A stretch of 64,000 nt of DNA from an uncultured Paracoccaceae bacterium. GTDB lineage: Bacteria; Pseudomonadota; Alphaproteobacteria; Rhodobacterales; Rhodobacteraceae. The DNA lies in contig OY288164.1 of NCBI GenBank assembly GCA_958439195.1, positions 16,082 to 80,081 of the forward strand, read 5' to 3'. Positions 7,623 through 15,586 of the stretch are shown here, one piece after another (within the stretch, counting starts at the first letter, position 1; each line of letters starts with the position of its first letter). Under the pieces are notes generated by a model that saw only the letters and a program-made list of their open reading frames with translations, was not told the origin of the DNA and did not search any database. The position numbers were made by a program, and so were the translations under genes.

Positions 7623-9275
7623 ATGACCAAATTCTCCGATCTCGCGCTCGATCCGCGCGTACTTCAGGCCGTCTCTGAGGCAGGCTATGAAATCCCGACG
7701 CCTATTCAGGCGCAGGCCATTCCCCATGCGCTGCAAGGCCGCGATGTTCTGGGCATTGCCCAGACCGGCACCGGAAAGACCGCCAGTTTCGTGCTGCCGA
7801 TGGTCACCCTTCTGGGTCAGGGACGCGCCCGAGCACGGATGCCGCGCAGCCTGGTGCTGGCGCCCACGCGGGAACTGGCCGCGCAGGTGGCGGAAAACTT
7901 TGACACCTATGCCAAGCATACCAAGCTGACAAAGGCGCTGCTGATTGGTGGCGTGTCCTTTGGTGAGCAGGACAAGCTGATCGATCGGGGCGTTGACGTT
8001 CTGATCGCAACGCCGGGCCGCCTGCTGGACCATTTCGAACGCGGCAAGCTGCTGTTGACCGGCGTGCAGATCATGGTGGTGGATGAGGCCGACCGGATGC
8101 TGGATATGGGGTTCATCCCCGATATCGAACGCATTTTCCAACTGACCCCGTTCACCCGCCAGACGATGTTCTACAGCGCCACGATGGCGCCGGAAATCGA
8201 ACGGATCACCAATACCTTCCTGACCAATCCGGCCAAGATCGAAGTGGCGCGGCAATCCACCGCGTCGACCACCATCGAACAGAAGCTGATCCAGTTCACG
8301 CCTACGCGCAAAGATCGCAGCTTTGCCGAAAAGCGGGCGGTTCTGCGGGCGCTGATCAAGGCGGAAGGCGAAAGCTGCACCAACGCCATCATTTTCTGCA
8401 ATCGCAAGATGGATGTGGATGTGGTGGCCAAGTCGCTGAAGGCGCATGGGTTCAACGCATCACCCATTCATGGTGATCTGGATCAGTCGGTGCGCACCCG
8501 CACGCTGGACGGATTCCGTGATGGTTCGGTGCATCTGTTGATCGCGTCGGACGTGGCGGCACGGGGATTGGATATTCCGGCTGTCAGCCATGTGTTCAAC
8601 TTTGACGTGCCGAGCCACCCCGAAGACTATGTTCACCGCATTGGTCGCACGGGCCGTGCCGGGCGTCTGGGCAAGGCCTATACAATCGCCGTGCCGTCGG
8701 ATGACAAATACCTGACGGCGATTGAAAGCCTGGTGAAGATGCCGATCCCGCGCGGCACGCTGCCCGAAGGGCTGGATCTGGCGACCGAAGCATCGGATCG
8801 CCCGCGCGAAGAGCGTAGCCCGCGTGGTGGCCGCGACAGGAATGAAGGGCGTGACCGCAACCGCAGCGGTGCCGGCCGTGAAGACCGTGCGTCGCGTGAG
8901 GCGCGTGTCGAACCTGCCGCAGAGGTGGTTGCGCCGGAAGTGGTTCAGGCTGAGGCCCCCGTAGCGCAACAGCGCCGCGAGGATCGCCCGCGCCGCGATG
9001 AGGAACGGCGCAGTGATGGGCGGTCTGATGGCCGCTCTGACGGGCGTGGTGAAGAACGGCGCAATGACGATCGGCGGGGCGACGATCGGCGTGGTGAACG
9101 CCGCGATGATCGGCGTGATGATCGGCGGGGCCGGGATCGTGATGATCGGGGCGGACCGCCGGTTGTGGGGATGGGGGATCATGTGCCGGATTTCATCCTG
9201 CGCAGCTTCAAGATTACCAGCGCACCGCAGGATGAACACGAAGAAGAAATGGCCGTCAGCGGCAGCGAAGGCTGA
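7623..9275 (+). CDS. RhlE-type DEAD-box RNA helicase
   Basis: ATP-dependent RNA helicase of 550 residues. Motifs in order: Q motif (GYEIPTPIQAQAI), I AQTGTGKT, Ia PTRELA, II DEAD (VVDEADRMLDMGF), III SAT, IV IIFCNRK, V ARGLDIP and VI HRIGRTGR. From about residue 390 to 535 the protein becomes a low-complexity tail of Arg, Asp, Gly and Glu with repeats such as RSDGRSDGR and DDRRGDDRRG, probably an RNA-binding disordered extension. AAGGAC is placed seven bases before the ATG. It is likely involved in ribosome assembly or mRNA decay; RNase J, encoded convergently next door, is a possible partner by inference. Confidence 0.95.
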   Translation: MTKFSDLALDPRVLQAVSEAGYEIPTPIQAQAIPHALQGRDVLGIAQTGTGKTASFVLPMVTLLGQGRARARMPRSLVLAPTRELAAQVAENFDTYAKHTKLTKALLIGGVSFGEQDKLIDRGVDVLIATPGRLLDHFERGKLLLTGVQIMVVDEADRMLDMGFIPDIERIFQLTPFTRQTMFYSATMAPEIERITNTFLTNPAKIEVARQSTASTTIEQKLIQFTPTRKDRSFAEKRAVLRALIKAEGESCTNAIIFCNRKMDVDVVAKSLKAHGFNASPIHGDLDQSVRTRTLDGFRDGSVHLLIASDVAARGLDIPAVSHVFNFDVPSHPEDYVHRIGRTGRAGRLGKAYTIAVPSDDKYLTAIESLVKMPIPRGTLPEGLDLATEASDRPREERSPRGGRDRNEGRDRNRSGAGREDRASREARVEPAAEVVAPEVVQAEAPVAQQRREDRPRRDEERRSDGRSDGRSDGRGEERRNDDRRGDDRRGERRDDRRDDRRGRDRDDRGGPPVVGMGDHVPDFILRSFKITSAPQDEHEEEMAVSGSEG

Positions 9276-9294
9276 ACCTGACTGCATGAAACAC

Positions 9295-9323
9295 AAAAGG
9301 CCCCGCGTTTTGCGGGGCCTTTT
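9295..9323. terminator. bidirectional rho-independent terminator
   Basis: A perfect 12-bp stem AAAAGGCCCCGC/GCGGGGCCTTTT with a five-base loop GTTTT lies 20 bp after the helicase stop. The A- and T-tracts flank both sides, so it can serve the helicase gene on the plus strand and rnj, ending at 9366, on the minus strand. Confidence 0.92.
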
Positions 9324-9365
9324 CGCTTTTCAGGATTGACCAGCGCGCTTTGGTAAAGCCCTGCC

Positions 9366-11039
9366 CTATTCGGCCATCAAGCGGCTTACGACGACCGTCA
9401 CCTCGGGCTTTTTGCCGATTTCTTCCATCGACACTTGCCGCACGATGCGGCGCAACGCCTCATCCAGTTTGTCGTCGTCGCGCAGGATCTTGCGCCCGGC
9501 GCCGTTCAGGAATTCGGAGAGATCGGCCTCCATTGTTTCGGCCAAGGGGCCAGAGCGGCCCTTGGTCGACAGGCCCATGATTTCGACCCACGCCTCGCCC
9601 AGCACTTCGGCATCGTCATCAAGGATCACCGTCACCATCACATGACCGTTCAGCGCCATGCGGATACGGTCACGGATCACACCTTCCAGCGCGCCGACCT
9701 GCACATTGCCATCCAGATAGACGCGACCGGTTTCGATATGGCCCACCACGCTGGGAGATTCGCCGCTCAGGTCCACCATCATGCCGTTGGTCACCACGGC
9801 GGTGGACAGGCCCGCCTCGGCCCCGATGCGGGCGTGTTCGCGCAGGTGGCGGTGTTCGCCATGCATCGGGATCAGCATGTCGGGCAGCAACAGGCGGTGG
9901 ACATGTTCCAGATCGGGGCGGTTGGCGTGGCCGGATACGTGATAGCGGCCACCGCCATCATCCATCACGTCGACGCCCATTTCCGAGAAGTTGTTGACGA
10001 TGCGCAGCACCTCACGCTCATTTCCCGGAATGGTTTTTGAGGAGAAGAGGAACAGATCGCCCTTCTTCATCTCCATCCCCAGATATTTGCCACGCGACAG
10101 TTGCGCGCTGGCCGCGCGGCGTTCGCCTTGCGACCCAGTGACGATCAGCATCAGGTTGCCACGCGGCACGCTGGCGGCATCTTCCGGGCTGACGGTGCGG
10201 GGGAAATCGGTCAGAACACCGGATTGTTCGGCGGCGGCGACCATGCGTTTCATCGCGCGGCCCATCAGGCAGACGGACCGGTCCGCCGCACGGGCGGCTT
10301 CCGCCAGGGTGCGCAGGCGGGCGACGTTGGAGGCGAAGGTGGTGGCCACGACAAGGCCGCCACGTCCTGCGACCAGTTCACGGATCGGTTCGCGGATAGA
10401 GCTTTCCGACCGGCCGGGATGCAGCGAAAAGACGTTGGTGGAATCGCACATCAGCGCCTTTATCGGGCGCTCGGCGGCCAGTTCGGCAAAGCGGGCGTCA
10501 TCCCATGCCTCGCCCACGATGGGGTTGTGATCCAGCTTGAAATCGCCGGAATGGACGATGCGCCCGGCGGGCGTGTCGATCACCAGCGCGGCGCTTTCGG
10601 GGATGGAATGGCTGACCGGCACGAATTGCACCTTGAACGGCCCCGCTGTCACGGTTTCCGGGCGCGGCAGGACGGTGCGGATCATTTCGACCGGCAGGCC
10701 CTGTTCTTCGAATTTCAGCCGTCCAATGGTGGCGGTAAAGCGACGGGCATAGACCGGCTTTTGCAGTTTGGGCCAAAGATGCCCCAAGGCACCGATATGG
10801 TCCTCATGGGCGTGGGTGATGAAGATCGCCTCTAACCTGTCAAGGTTATCTTCCAGCCAGCCCAGATCGGGAAGGATCAGGTCCACACCCGGCGTTGAAT
10901 CCATGTCCGGAAAGGTGACGCCCATATCGACCAGGATCAGGCGTTCCTTGCCCGCCGGGCCATAGCCGTAGACATAGGCGTTCATGCCGATCTCCCCGGC
11001 GCCGCCGAGGGGAAGATAGATCAGCCGGTTTGCAGTCAT
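9366..11039 (-). CDS. rnj: Ribonuclease J
   Basis: RNase J is a metallo-beta-lactamase/beta-CASP nuclease with 5'-exonuclease and endonuclease activity in RNA maturation and decay. The 557-residue protein shows the metal motif HAHEDHIGAL (about residues 76-85), the HSIPESAALVIDTPAGRIVHSGDFKLDH region, the beta-CASP part (ATTFASNVARL ... VTGSQGE) and the later SGHANRPDLEHVHRLLLPDMLIPMHGE. The length matches the family. Its ATG overlaps the coaX stop as ATGA, making it the last gene of the nuo-birA-coaX-rnj run. It ends before a strong terminator. Confidence 0.96.
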   Translation of the reverse strand: MTANRLIYLPLGGAGEIGMNAYVYGYGPAGKERLILVDMGVTFPDMDSTPGVDLILPDLGWLEDNLDRLEAIFITHAHEDHIGALGHLWPKLQKPVYARRFTATIGRLKFEEQGLPVEMIRTVLPRPETVTAGPFKVQFVPVSHSIPESAALVIDTPAGRIVHSGDFKLDHNPIVGEAWDDARFAELAAERPIKALMCDSTNVFSLHPGRSESSIREPIRELVAGRGGLVVATTFASNVARLRTLAEAARAADRSVCLMGRAMKRMVAAAEQSGVLTDFPRTVSPEDAASVPRGNLMLIVTGSQGERRAASAQLSRGKYLGMEMKKGDLFLFSSKTIPGNEREVLRIVNNFSEMGVDVMDDGGGRYHVSGHANRPDLEHVHRLLLPDMLIPMHGEHRHLREHARIGAEAGLSTAVVTNGMMVDLSGESPSVVGHIETGRVYLDGNVQVGALEGVIRDRIRMALNGHVMVTVILDDDAEVLGEAWVEIMGLSTKGRSGPLAETMEADLSEFLNGAGRKILRDDDKLDEALRRIVRQVSMEEIGKKPEVTVVVSRLMAE

Positions 11040-11815
11040 GCGGTTTCCAATTCCTTGTTGTAGCGGTCGATGAGCATCAGGCCATGCATGGTGAGGTCAT
11101 CTTCGACGCTGTCAAATAGTTCGGTATCCTGCGCGAAAAGGGAGGCAAGTCCACCGGTGGCGACAACCTTCATCTGGCGGTCACGTTCCTTGCGAACCTC
11201 GCGCACGATCCCTTCGATCAGGCCGATATAGCCCCAGTATACGCCAGATTGCATGCAGGCCACTGTATTCGTTCCGATGGCGCGGCTGGGGCGGCTGATA
11301 TCGACATGCGGCAGGGCAGCGGCGGCCATGTGCAGGGCTTCGAGGCTGAGGTTGACGCCGGGGGCGATGACGCCGCCGATATAGGCACCGTCAGTATCCA
11401 CCACGTCAAAGGTGGTGGCGGTGCCGAAATCGACGACGATCAAATCACCGCCGTGGCGGTCATGCGCGCCCACGGTGTTGACCAGACGGTCGGGGCCAAC
11501 CGTCGTGCCCTGATCCACGCGGGGCATCACGGGAAGACGGCATTCGGGTTTGCCCACCACCAGCGGGCGGCAGTCGAAATAGCGGTTGCACAGGACGCGC
11601 AGGTTGAACACCACACGCGGCACGGTAGATGAGATGATGGCATCAGAGATGGTGGCTTCGGTCTTTGTCAGCATCATCAGCGAGGACAGCCAGACGTAAT
11701 ATTCATCCGCTGTCCGCGTGTGATCGGTGGCGATGCGCCATGTGGCAATAAAGCGTTCCCCGTCCCAGATGGAAAAGACGGTATTGGTGTTGCCGCAATC
11801 AATGGCGAGGAGCAT
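11036..11815 (-). CDS. coaX: Type III pantothenate kinase
   Basis: CoaX phosphorylates pantothenate in the first step of coenzyme A synthesis. The 259-residue protein shows the ASKHA phosphate-binding motifs LLAIDCGNTNTVF at the N-terminus, then PDRLVNTVGA, VVDFGTATTFDVVD and IGGVIAPGVNLSLEAL, all diagnostic of type III kinases. It is 14 bp downstream of birA and overlaps rnj by 4 bp. CoaX next to BirA downstream of nuoN fits its membership in a long housekeeping transcript. The call is confident. Confidence 0.97.
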   Translation of the reverse strand: MLLAIDCGNTNTVFSIWDGERFIATWRIATDHTRTADEYYVWLSSLMMLTKTEATISDAIISSTVPRVVFNLRVLCNRYFDCRPLVVGKPECRLPVMPRVDQGTTVGPDRLVNTVGAHDRHGGDLIVVDFGTATTFDVVDTDGAYIGGVIAPGVNLSLEALHMAAAALPHVDISRPSRAIGTNTVACMQSGVYWGYIGLIEGIVREVRKERDRQMKVVATGGLASLFAQDTELFDSVEDDLTMHGLMLIDRYNKELETA

Positions 11816-11829
11816 GGCTTTCCCCGTTG

Positions 11830-12603
11830 TCAGAAGAACACCTCCGCCGCCGGAATGGCGACGGGGCCGTGGGATTGGCGCAGGATCAGGGCACCGGTAT
11901 CGTCAATCGTGTCGAAGATGCCTTCGCGTGTGTCGGCGCCGGTGCGGGCGCGGATGGGCTGACCCAACCGTGCGGCATGGGCGAGCCACGCCAGGCGCAA
12001 GGGGGCAAAGCCCTGGGTGGTGAAGGTCGTCTCCCACCGGGAAAAGGCGGGGGCGAGCGCATTGAGGAATGCCTCTGGCGTCACACGCAAACCCGTTTCT
12101 GCCAGCAATGTGACAGGCGGCACAGCCCCCGGTTCCATCTGCGCGGGATCAGGGGCGGCAATCAGGTTGACGCCGATGCCGATGGCAAGGTGTTGCACCC
12201 CCTGCCCTGCCGTGGCGCTTTCCAACAGGATGCCCGCCACCTTGCCGCCATTCAGCAGCACATCATTGGGCCACTTCAGCGTAAAAACAGCGGGCAGGTC
12301 CGTCAGTGCGACAAAGGCATCACGCAATGCCAGCGCGGCGGCGAAGGAGCGCAGGGCCACCGTGGCGGGCGGTTCGGACGGATGCAGAAGAAGTGTGCTG
12401 TGGAAATTGCCACGGGGGCTGGCCCAGGCGCGGGCGCGGCGGCCGCGCCCTGCTGTCTGTTCACCCGCCACGATCCAGCACGGTGCCGGATGGGACGGGG
12501 CGATGCGAAACGCCTCGGCATTCGTGCTGTCGACGGTGTCCAGAAAGCGGCGGCCCACACCTGCGGGCCAAGGGGCGCTTTCTGACAACGGATCAGCGGA
12601 CAA
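11830..12603 (-). CDS. birA: Biotin--[acetyl-CoA-carboxylase] ligase
   Basis: Attaches biotin to the biotin carboxyl carrier protein through biotinyl-5'-AMP. The 257-residue protein has the catalytic loop GEQTAGRGRRARAW (about residues 47-60), the LKWPNDVLLNGGKVAGILLE motif and IGIGVNLI. There is no N-terminal HTH, so it is the monofunctional type that does not bind DNA. The start is TTG at 12603, because no ATG lies upstream of the catalytic core; it overlaps the end of nuoN by 11 bp. This supports translation linked to the nuo operon. Confidence 0.93.
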   Translation of the reverse strand: MSADPLSESAPWPAGVGRRFLDTVDSTNAEAFRIAPSHPAPCWIVAGEQTAGRGRRARAWASPRGNFHSTLLLHPSEPPATVALRSFAAALALRDAFVALTDLPAVFTLKWPNDVLLNGGKVAGILLESATAGQGVQHLAIGIGVNLIAAPDPAQMEPGAVPPVTLLAETGLRVTPEAFLNALAPAFSRWETTFTTQGFAPLRLAWLAHAARLGQPIRARTGADTREGIFDTIDDTGALILRQSHGPVAIPAAEVFF

Positions 12604-14029
12604 GGGCTTCTGCCGCGATGGCGGCGGCGGGTTCGATGCCGAACAGGTTCACGATCCCGGCCACCATGATGACGGACACTGCCACCAGCATTGCCCATTG
12701 GGCGGGTGCCATGCGCGATTCCATGCCGTCGCTTTCCTTGCCGAAATACATGAAGAACACGATGCGCAGGTAATAGAAGGCCCCGATCACCGATGCTACC
12801 GCCCCGGCCAGTGCAAGCCAGGCCATATCGGCATCGACAGCCGCCTTCAGCACATAGAACTTGCCGAAAAAGCCCACCATCGGCGGCACGCCTGCCAGGC
12901 TGAACATCAGGACCAGCATGGCCAGCGCCTTGAGCGGTTCCTTTTTGGCAAAGCTGTTCAGGCTGTCGATAGAGGTGACAGGGCGGCCATCGCGTTCCAT
13001 CGACAGGATGAAGGCAAAGGTGCCGACGTTCATCGTGACGTAGATCGCCATATAGACCAGCATCGCCTGCACGCCTTCGGCGGTGCCTGCGGCAAGGCCG
13101 ACAAGAGCATAGCCCATATGGGCAATGGAGGAATAGGCCATCAGACGCTTGATATCGCGCTGGCCGATGGCGGCCACGGCACCGAGGAACATCGAGATCA
13201 CGGCCAGCGCGGCCAGAACCTGCGACCAGTCGCCGGGGATGGCGCCAAAGGCATCCCAGGACAGGCGGGCCAGCAACGCCATCGCCGCCACCTTTGGAGC
13301 GGTGGCAAAGAAGGCCGTCACCGGGGTGGGCGCCCCTTCATAGACATCGGGGGTCCACATGTGGAACGGTGCAGCGGAAACCTTGAAGGCAAGCCCGGCC
13401 AGCATGAACACAAGCCCGAACAGCAGGCCAAGCGGCGCACCTTCGCCCAGGGTGGACAGGATGCCAGAGAACAAGGTCGTGCCCGCAAAGCCGTAGGTGA
13501 GCGAAGCGCCATACAGCAGGATACCCGACGACAGCGCACCAAGGACGAAGTATTTCAGGCCTGCTTCTGTGGATTTCACGCTGTCGCGCCGGATTGCGGC
13601 GACCACATAGAGCGCCAGGGATTGCAGTTCGAGGCCCAGATACAGCGCCATCAGATCGCCTGCCGACACCATCATCATCATGCCGACCACGGCAAGAGCA
13701 AGCAGGATGGGGTATTCAAAGCGCAGCAGATCACGGCGGATCATGTAATCCTGCGACATGATCAGCACAGCCGCCGCCGATACAAGGATCATTACCTTGG
13801 CAAAGCGGGCGAAGGGATCGTCGATGAACATGCCGCCAAAGGCGCTGCGTTCGCCTGTCCCGCCCAGACCGATCCACAGGGCAAGTGCCAGGAACAGACC
13901 CGCCGTGGCCCATGAGATCAAGGGCGCTGCCTTGTCTTTTGTCGTGTAGACGCCAAACATCAGCGCGGCCATGGCGAACACCGCCAGCACGACTTCGGGC
14001 AGAACGGTCGAGAAATCTTGCGGGGTCAT
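12593..14029 (-). CDS. nuoN: NADH-quinone oxidoreductase subunit N
   Basis: One of the three antiporter-like proton-pumping subunits in the membrane arm of complex I. The 478-residue protein is almost entirely hydrophobic, with about fourteen predicted helices. It carries the Mrp-type signature KVSAAPFHMWTPDVYEGAPTPVTAFF and the conserved lysine-containing loop DIKRLMAYSSIAHMGYALVG. It is the last nuo gene and is followed, with overlap, by birA. Its start follows nuoM by 14 bp. The length is typical. Confidence 0.97.
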   Translation of the reverse strand: MTPQDFSTVLPEVVLAVFAMAALMFGVYTTKDKAAPLISWATAGLFLALALWIGLGGTGERSAFGGMFIDDPFARFAKVMILVSAAAVLIMSQDYMIRRDLLRFEYPILLALAVVGMMMMVSAGDLMALYLGLELQSLALYVVAAIRRDSVKSTEAGLKYFVLGALSSGILLYGASLTYGFAGTTLFSGILSTLGEGAPLGLLFGLVFMLAGLAFKVSAAPFHMWTPDVYEGAPTPVTAFFATAPKVAAMALLARLSWDAFGAIPGDWSQVLAALAVISMFLGAVAAIGQRDIKRLMAYSSIAHMGYALVGLAAGTAEGVQAMLVYMAIYVTMNVGTFAFILSMERDGRPVTSIDSLNSFAKKEPLKALAMLVLMFSLAGVPPMVGFFGKFYVLKAAVDADMAWLALAGAVASVIGAFYYLRIVFFMYFGKESDGMESRMAPAQWAMLVAVSVIMVAGIVNLFGIEPAAAIAAEALVR

Positions 14030-14043
14030 CTTGTCCCGTCCCT

Positions 14044-15585
14044 TCAGTTGTTCGCAAGCTGCGTGTCACCCGCATCGGCGGGGATCGCAGCCTGATAGTC
14101 GGATACCAGCGCCTCGACCGAGGGGCCGATGATATCGGTCACCAATGCCGGGTAGACGCCAAGAAGCAGGGTCATCACCACCAGCGGCGCAAAGATCGCC
14201 TTTTCGCGGCGGTTCATATCGGTGATCGACTTCAACGCCTCTTTGATCAGGTCGCCCATCACCACACGACGGTAAAGCCACAGCGCATAGGCCGCCGACA
14301 GGATCACCCCGGTGGTGGCCACGGCGGCAACCCAGGTATTGACCTGGAACACACCCATCAGCGTGAGGAATTCACCGATGAACCCGCTGGTTCCCGGCAA
14401 GCCGACATTGGCCATGGTGAAGAACATGAAGATCATCGCATAGGCGGGCATCCGGTTCACAAGGCCGCCATAGGCGTCAATGTCGCGCGTGTGCATCCGG
14501 TCATAGATCACGCCCACGCAGAGGAAGAGCGCGCCCGAGATGAAGCCGTGGCTGATCATCTGGAAAATCGCGCCGTCGATGCCCTGCTGGTTCGCGGCGA
14601 AAATGCCCATCGTCACGTAACCCATATGGGCGACCGAGGAATAGGCGATCAGCTTTTTCATGTCCTGCTGCGCCAGCGCCACCAGCGAGGTATAGACGAT
14701 GGCGATGGCCGACATCCACAACACCAGGGGCGCCAGCAGATCGGACGCCACCGGAAACATCGGCAGCGAGAACCGCAGGAAACCGTAGCCGCCCATTTTC
14801 AGCAAGATCGCAGCCAGCACGACCGACCCCGCCGTGGGGGCCTGAACGTGCGCGTCGGGCAACCAGGTATGAACAGGCCACATCGGCATCTTCACCGCGA
14901 ATGAGGCGAAGAAGGCCAGCCAAAGCAACGTCTGCAAGCCGCCGACGACATGAATGCCCAGCACCTGCATGTCGTCAGACCCGAAGTTATGGGCGAGAAG
15001 CGACGGGATGTCGGTGGTGCCTGCATCCATATACATCGCAATCATCGCAACCAGCATCAGGACGGACCCGAGGAAGGTGTAAAGAAAGAACTTGAAGGCC
15101 GCGTAGATGCGTTCCTTGCCGCCCCAGATGCCGATGATCAGGAACATCGGGATCAGCCCTGCTTCGAAGAACAGGTAGAACAGCACCAGATCCAGCGCGC
15201 AGAACACGCCCAGCATCAGGGTTTCCAGCATCAGGAAGGCGATCATGTATTCCTTGACGCGGGTTTCCACCTCCCAGCAGGCGGCGATGGTCAGGGGCAT
15301 CAGGAAGGTGGTCAGCATCACGAACAGGACCGAGATGCCATCGACGCCCATCTTGTATTTCAGGCCGAGGATCCAGTCGTATTCTTCGACAAACTGAAAC
15401 CCGGTGTCGGCGGGATCGAAGCCGAACAGCACGAAAAGCGACACAAGGAACGTCGCCGTGGTGGCGAGAAGCGCCAGCCATTTGGCGTTGCGCTGCGCCG
15501 CCGCGTCATCGCCGCGCAGGAACAAGGCAAGGATGCCTGCCGCAACCGCGGGGATGAAGGTGATGATGGAGAGAAGGTTTTCCAT
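14044..15585 (-). CDS. nuoM: NADH-quinone oxidoreductase subunit M
   Basis: Second antiporter-like proton-pumping subunit. The 513-residue protein has FAVKMPMWPVHTWLPDAHVQAPTAGSV, the broken-helix/Lys signature of the NuoM family, and DMKKLIAYSSVAHMGYVTMG. The N-terminal region WILGLKYKMGVDGISVLFV and the Glu in the TM5 region (CWEVETRVKEYM) are also as expected. It starts one base after nuoL ends and leads into nuoN. Length and topology are normal. Confidence 0.97.
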   Translation of the reverse strand: MENLLSIITFIPAVAAGILALFLRGDDAAAQRNAKWLALLATTATFLVSLFVLFGFDPADTGFQFVEEYDWILGLKYKMGVDGISVLFVMLTTFLMPLTIAACWEVETRVKEYMIAFLMLETLMLGVFCALDLVLFYLFFEAGLIPMFLIIGIWGGKERIYAAFKFFLYTFLGSVLMLVAMIAMYMDAGTTDIPSLLAHNFGSDDMQVLGIHVVGGLQTLLWLAFFASFAVKMPMWPVHTWLPDAHVQAPTAGSVVLAAILLKMGGYGFLRFSLPMFPVASDLLAPLVLWMSAIAIVYTSLVALAQQDMKKLIAYSSVAHMGYVTMGIFAANQQGIDGAIFQMISHGFISGALFLCVGVIYDRMHTRDIDAYGGLVNRMPAYAMIFMFFTMANVGLPGTSGFIGEFLTLMGVFQVNTWVAAVATTGVILSAAYALWLYRRVVMGDLIKEALKSITDMNRREKAIFAPLVVMTLLLGVYPALVTDIIGPSVEALVSDYQAAIPADAGDTQLANN

Positions 15586-15586
15586 A

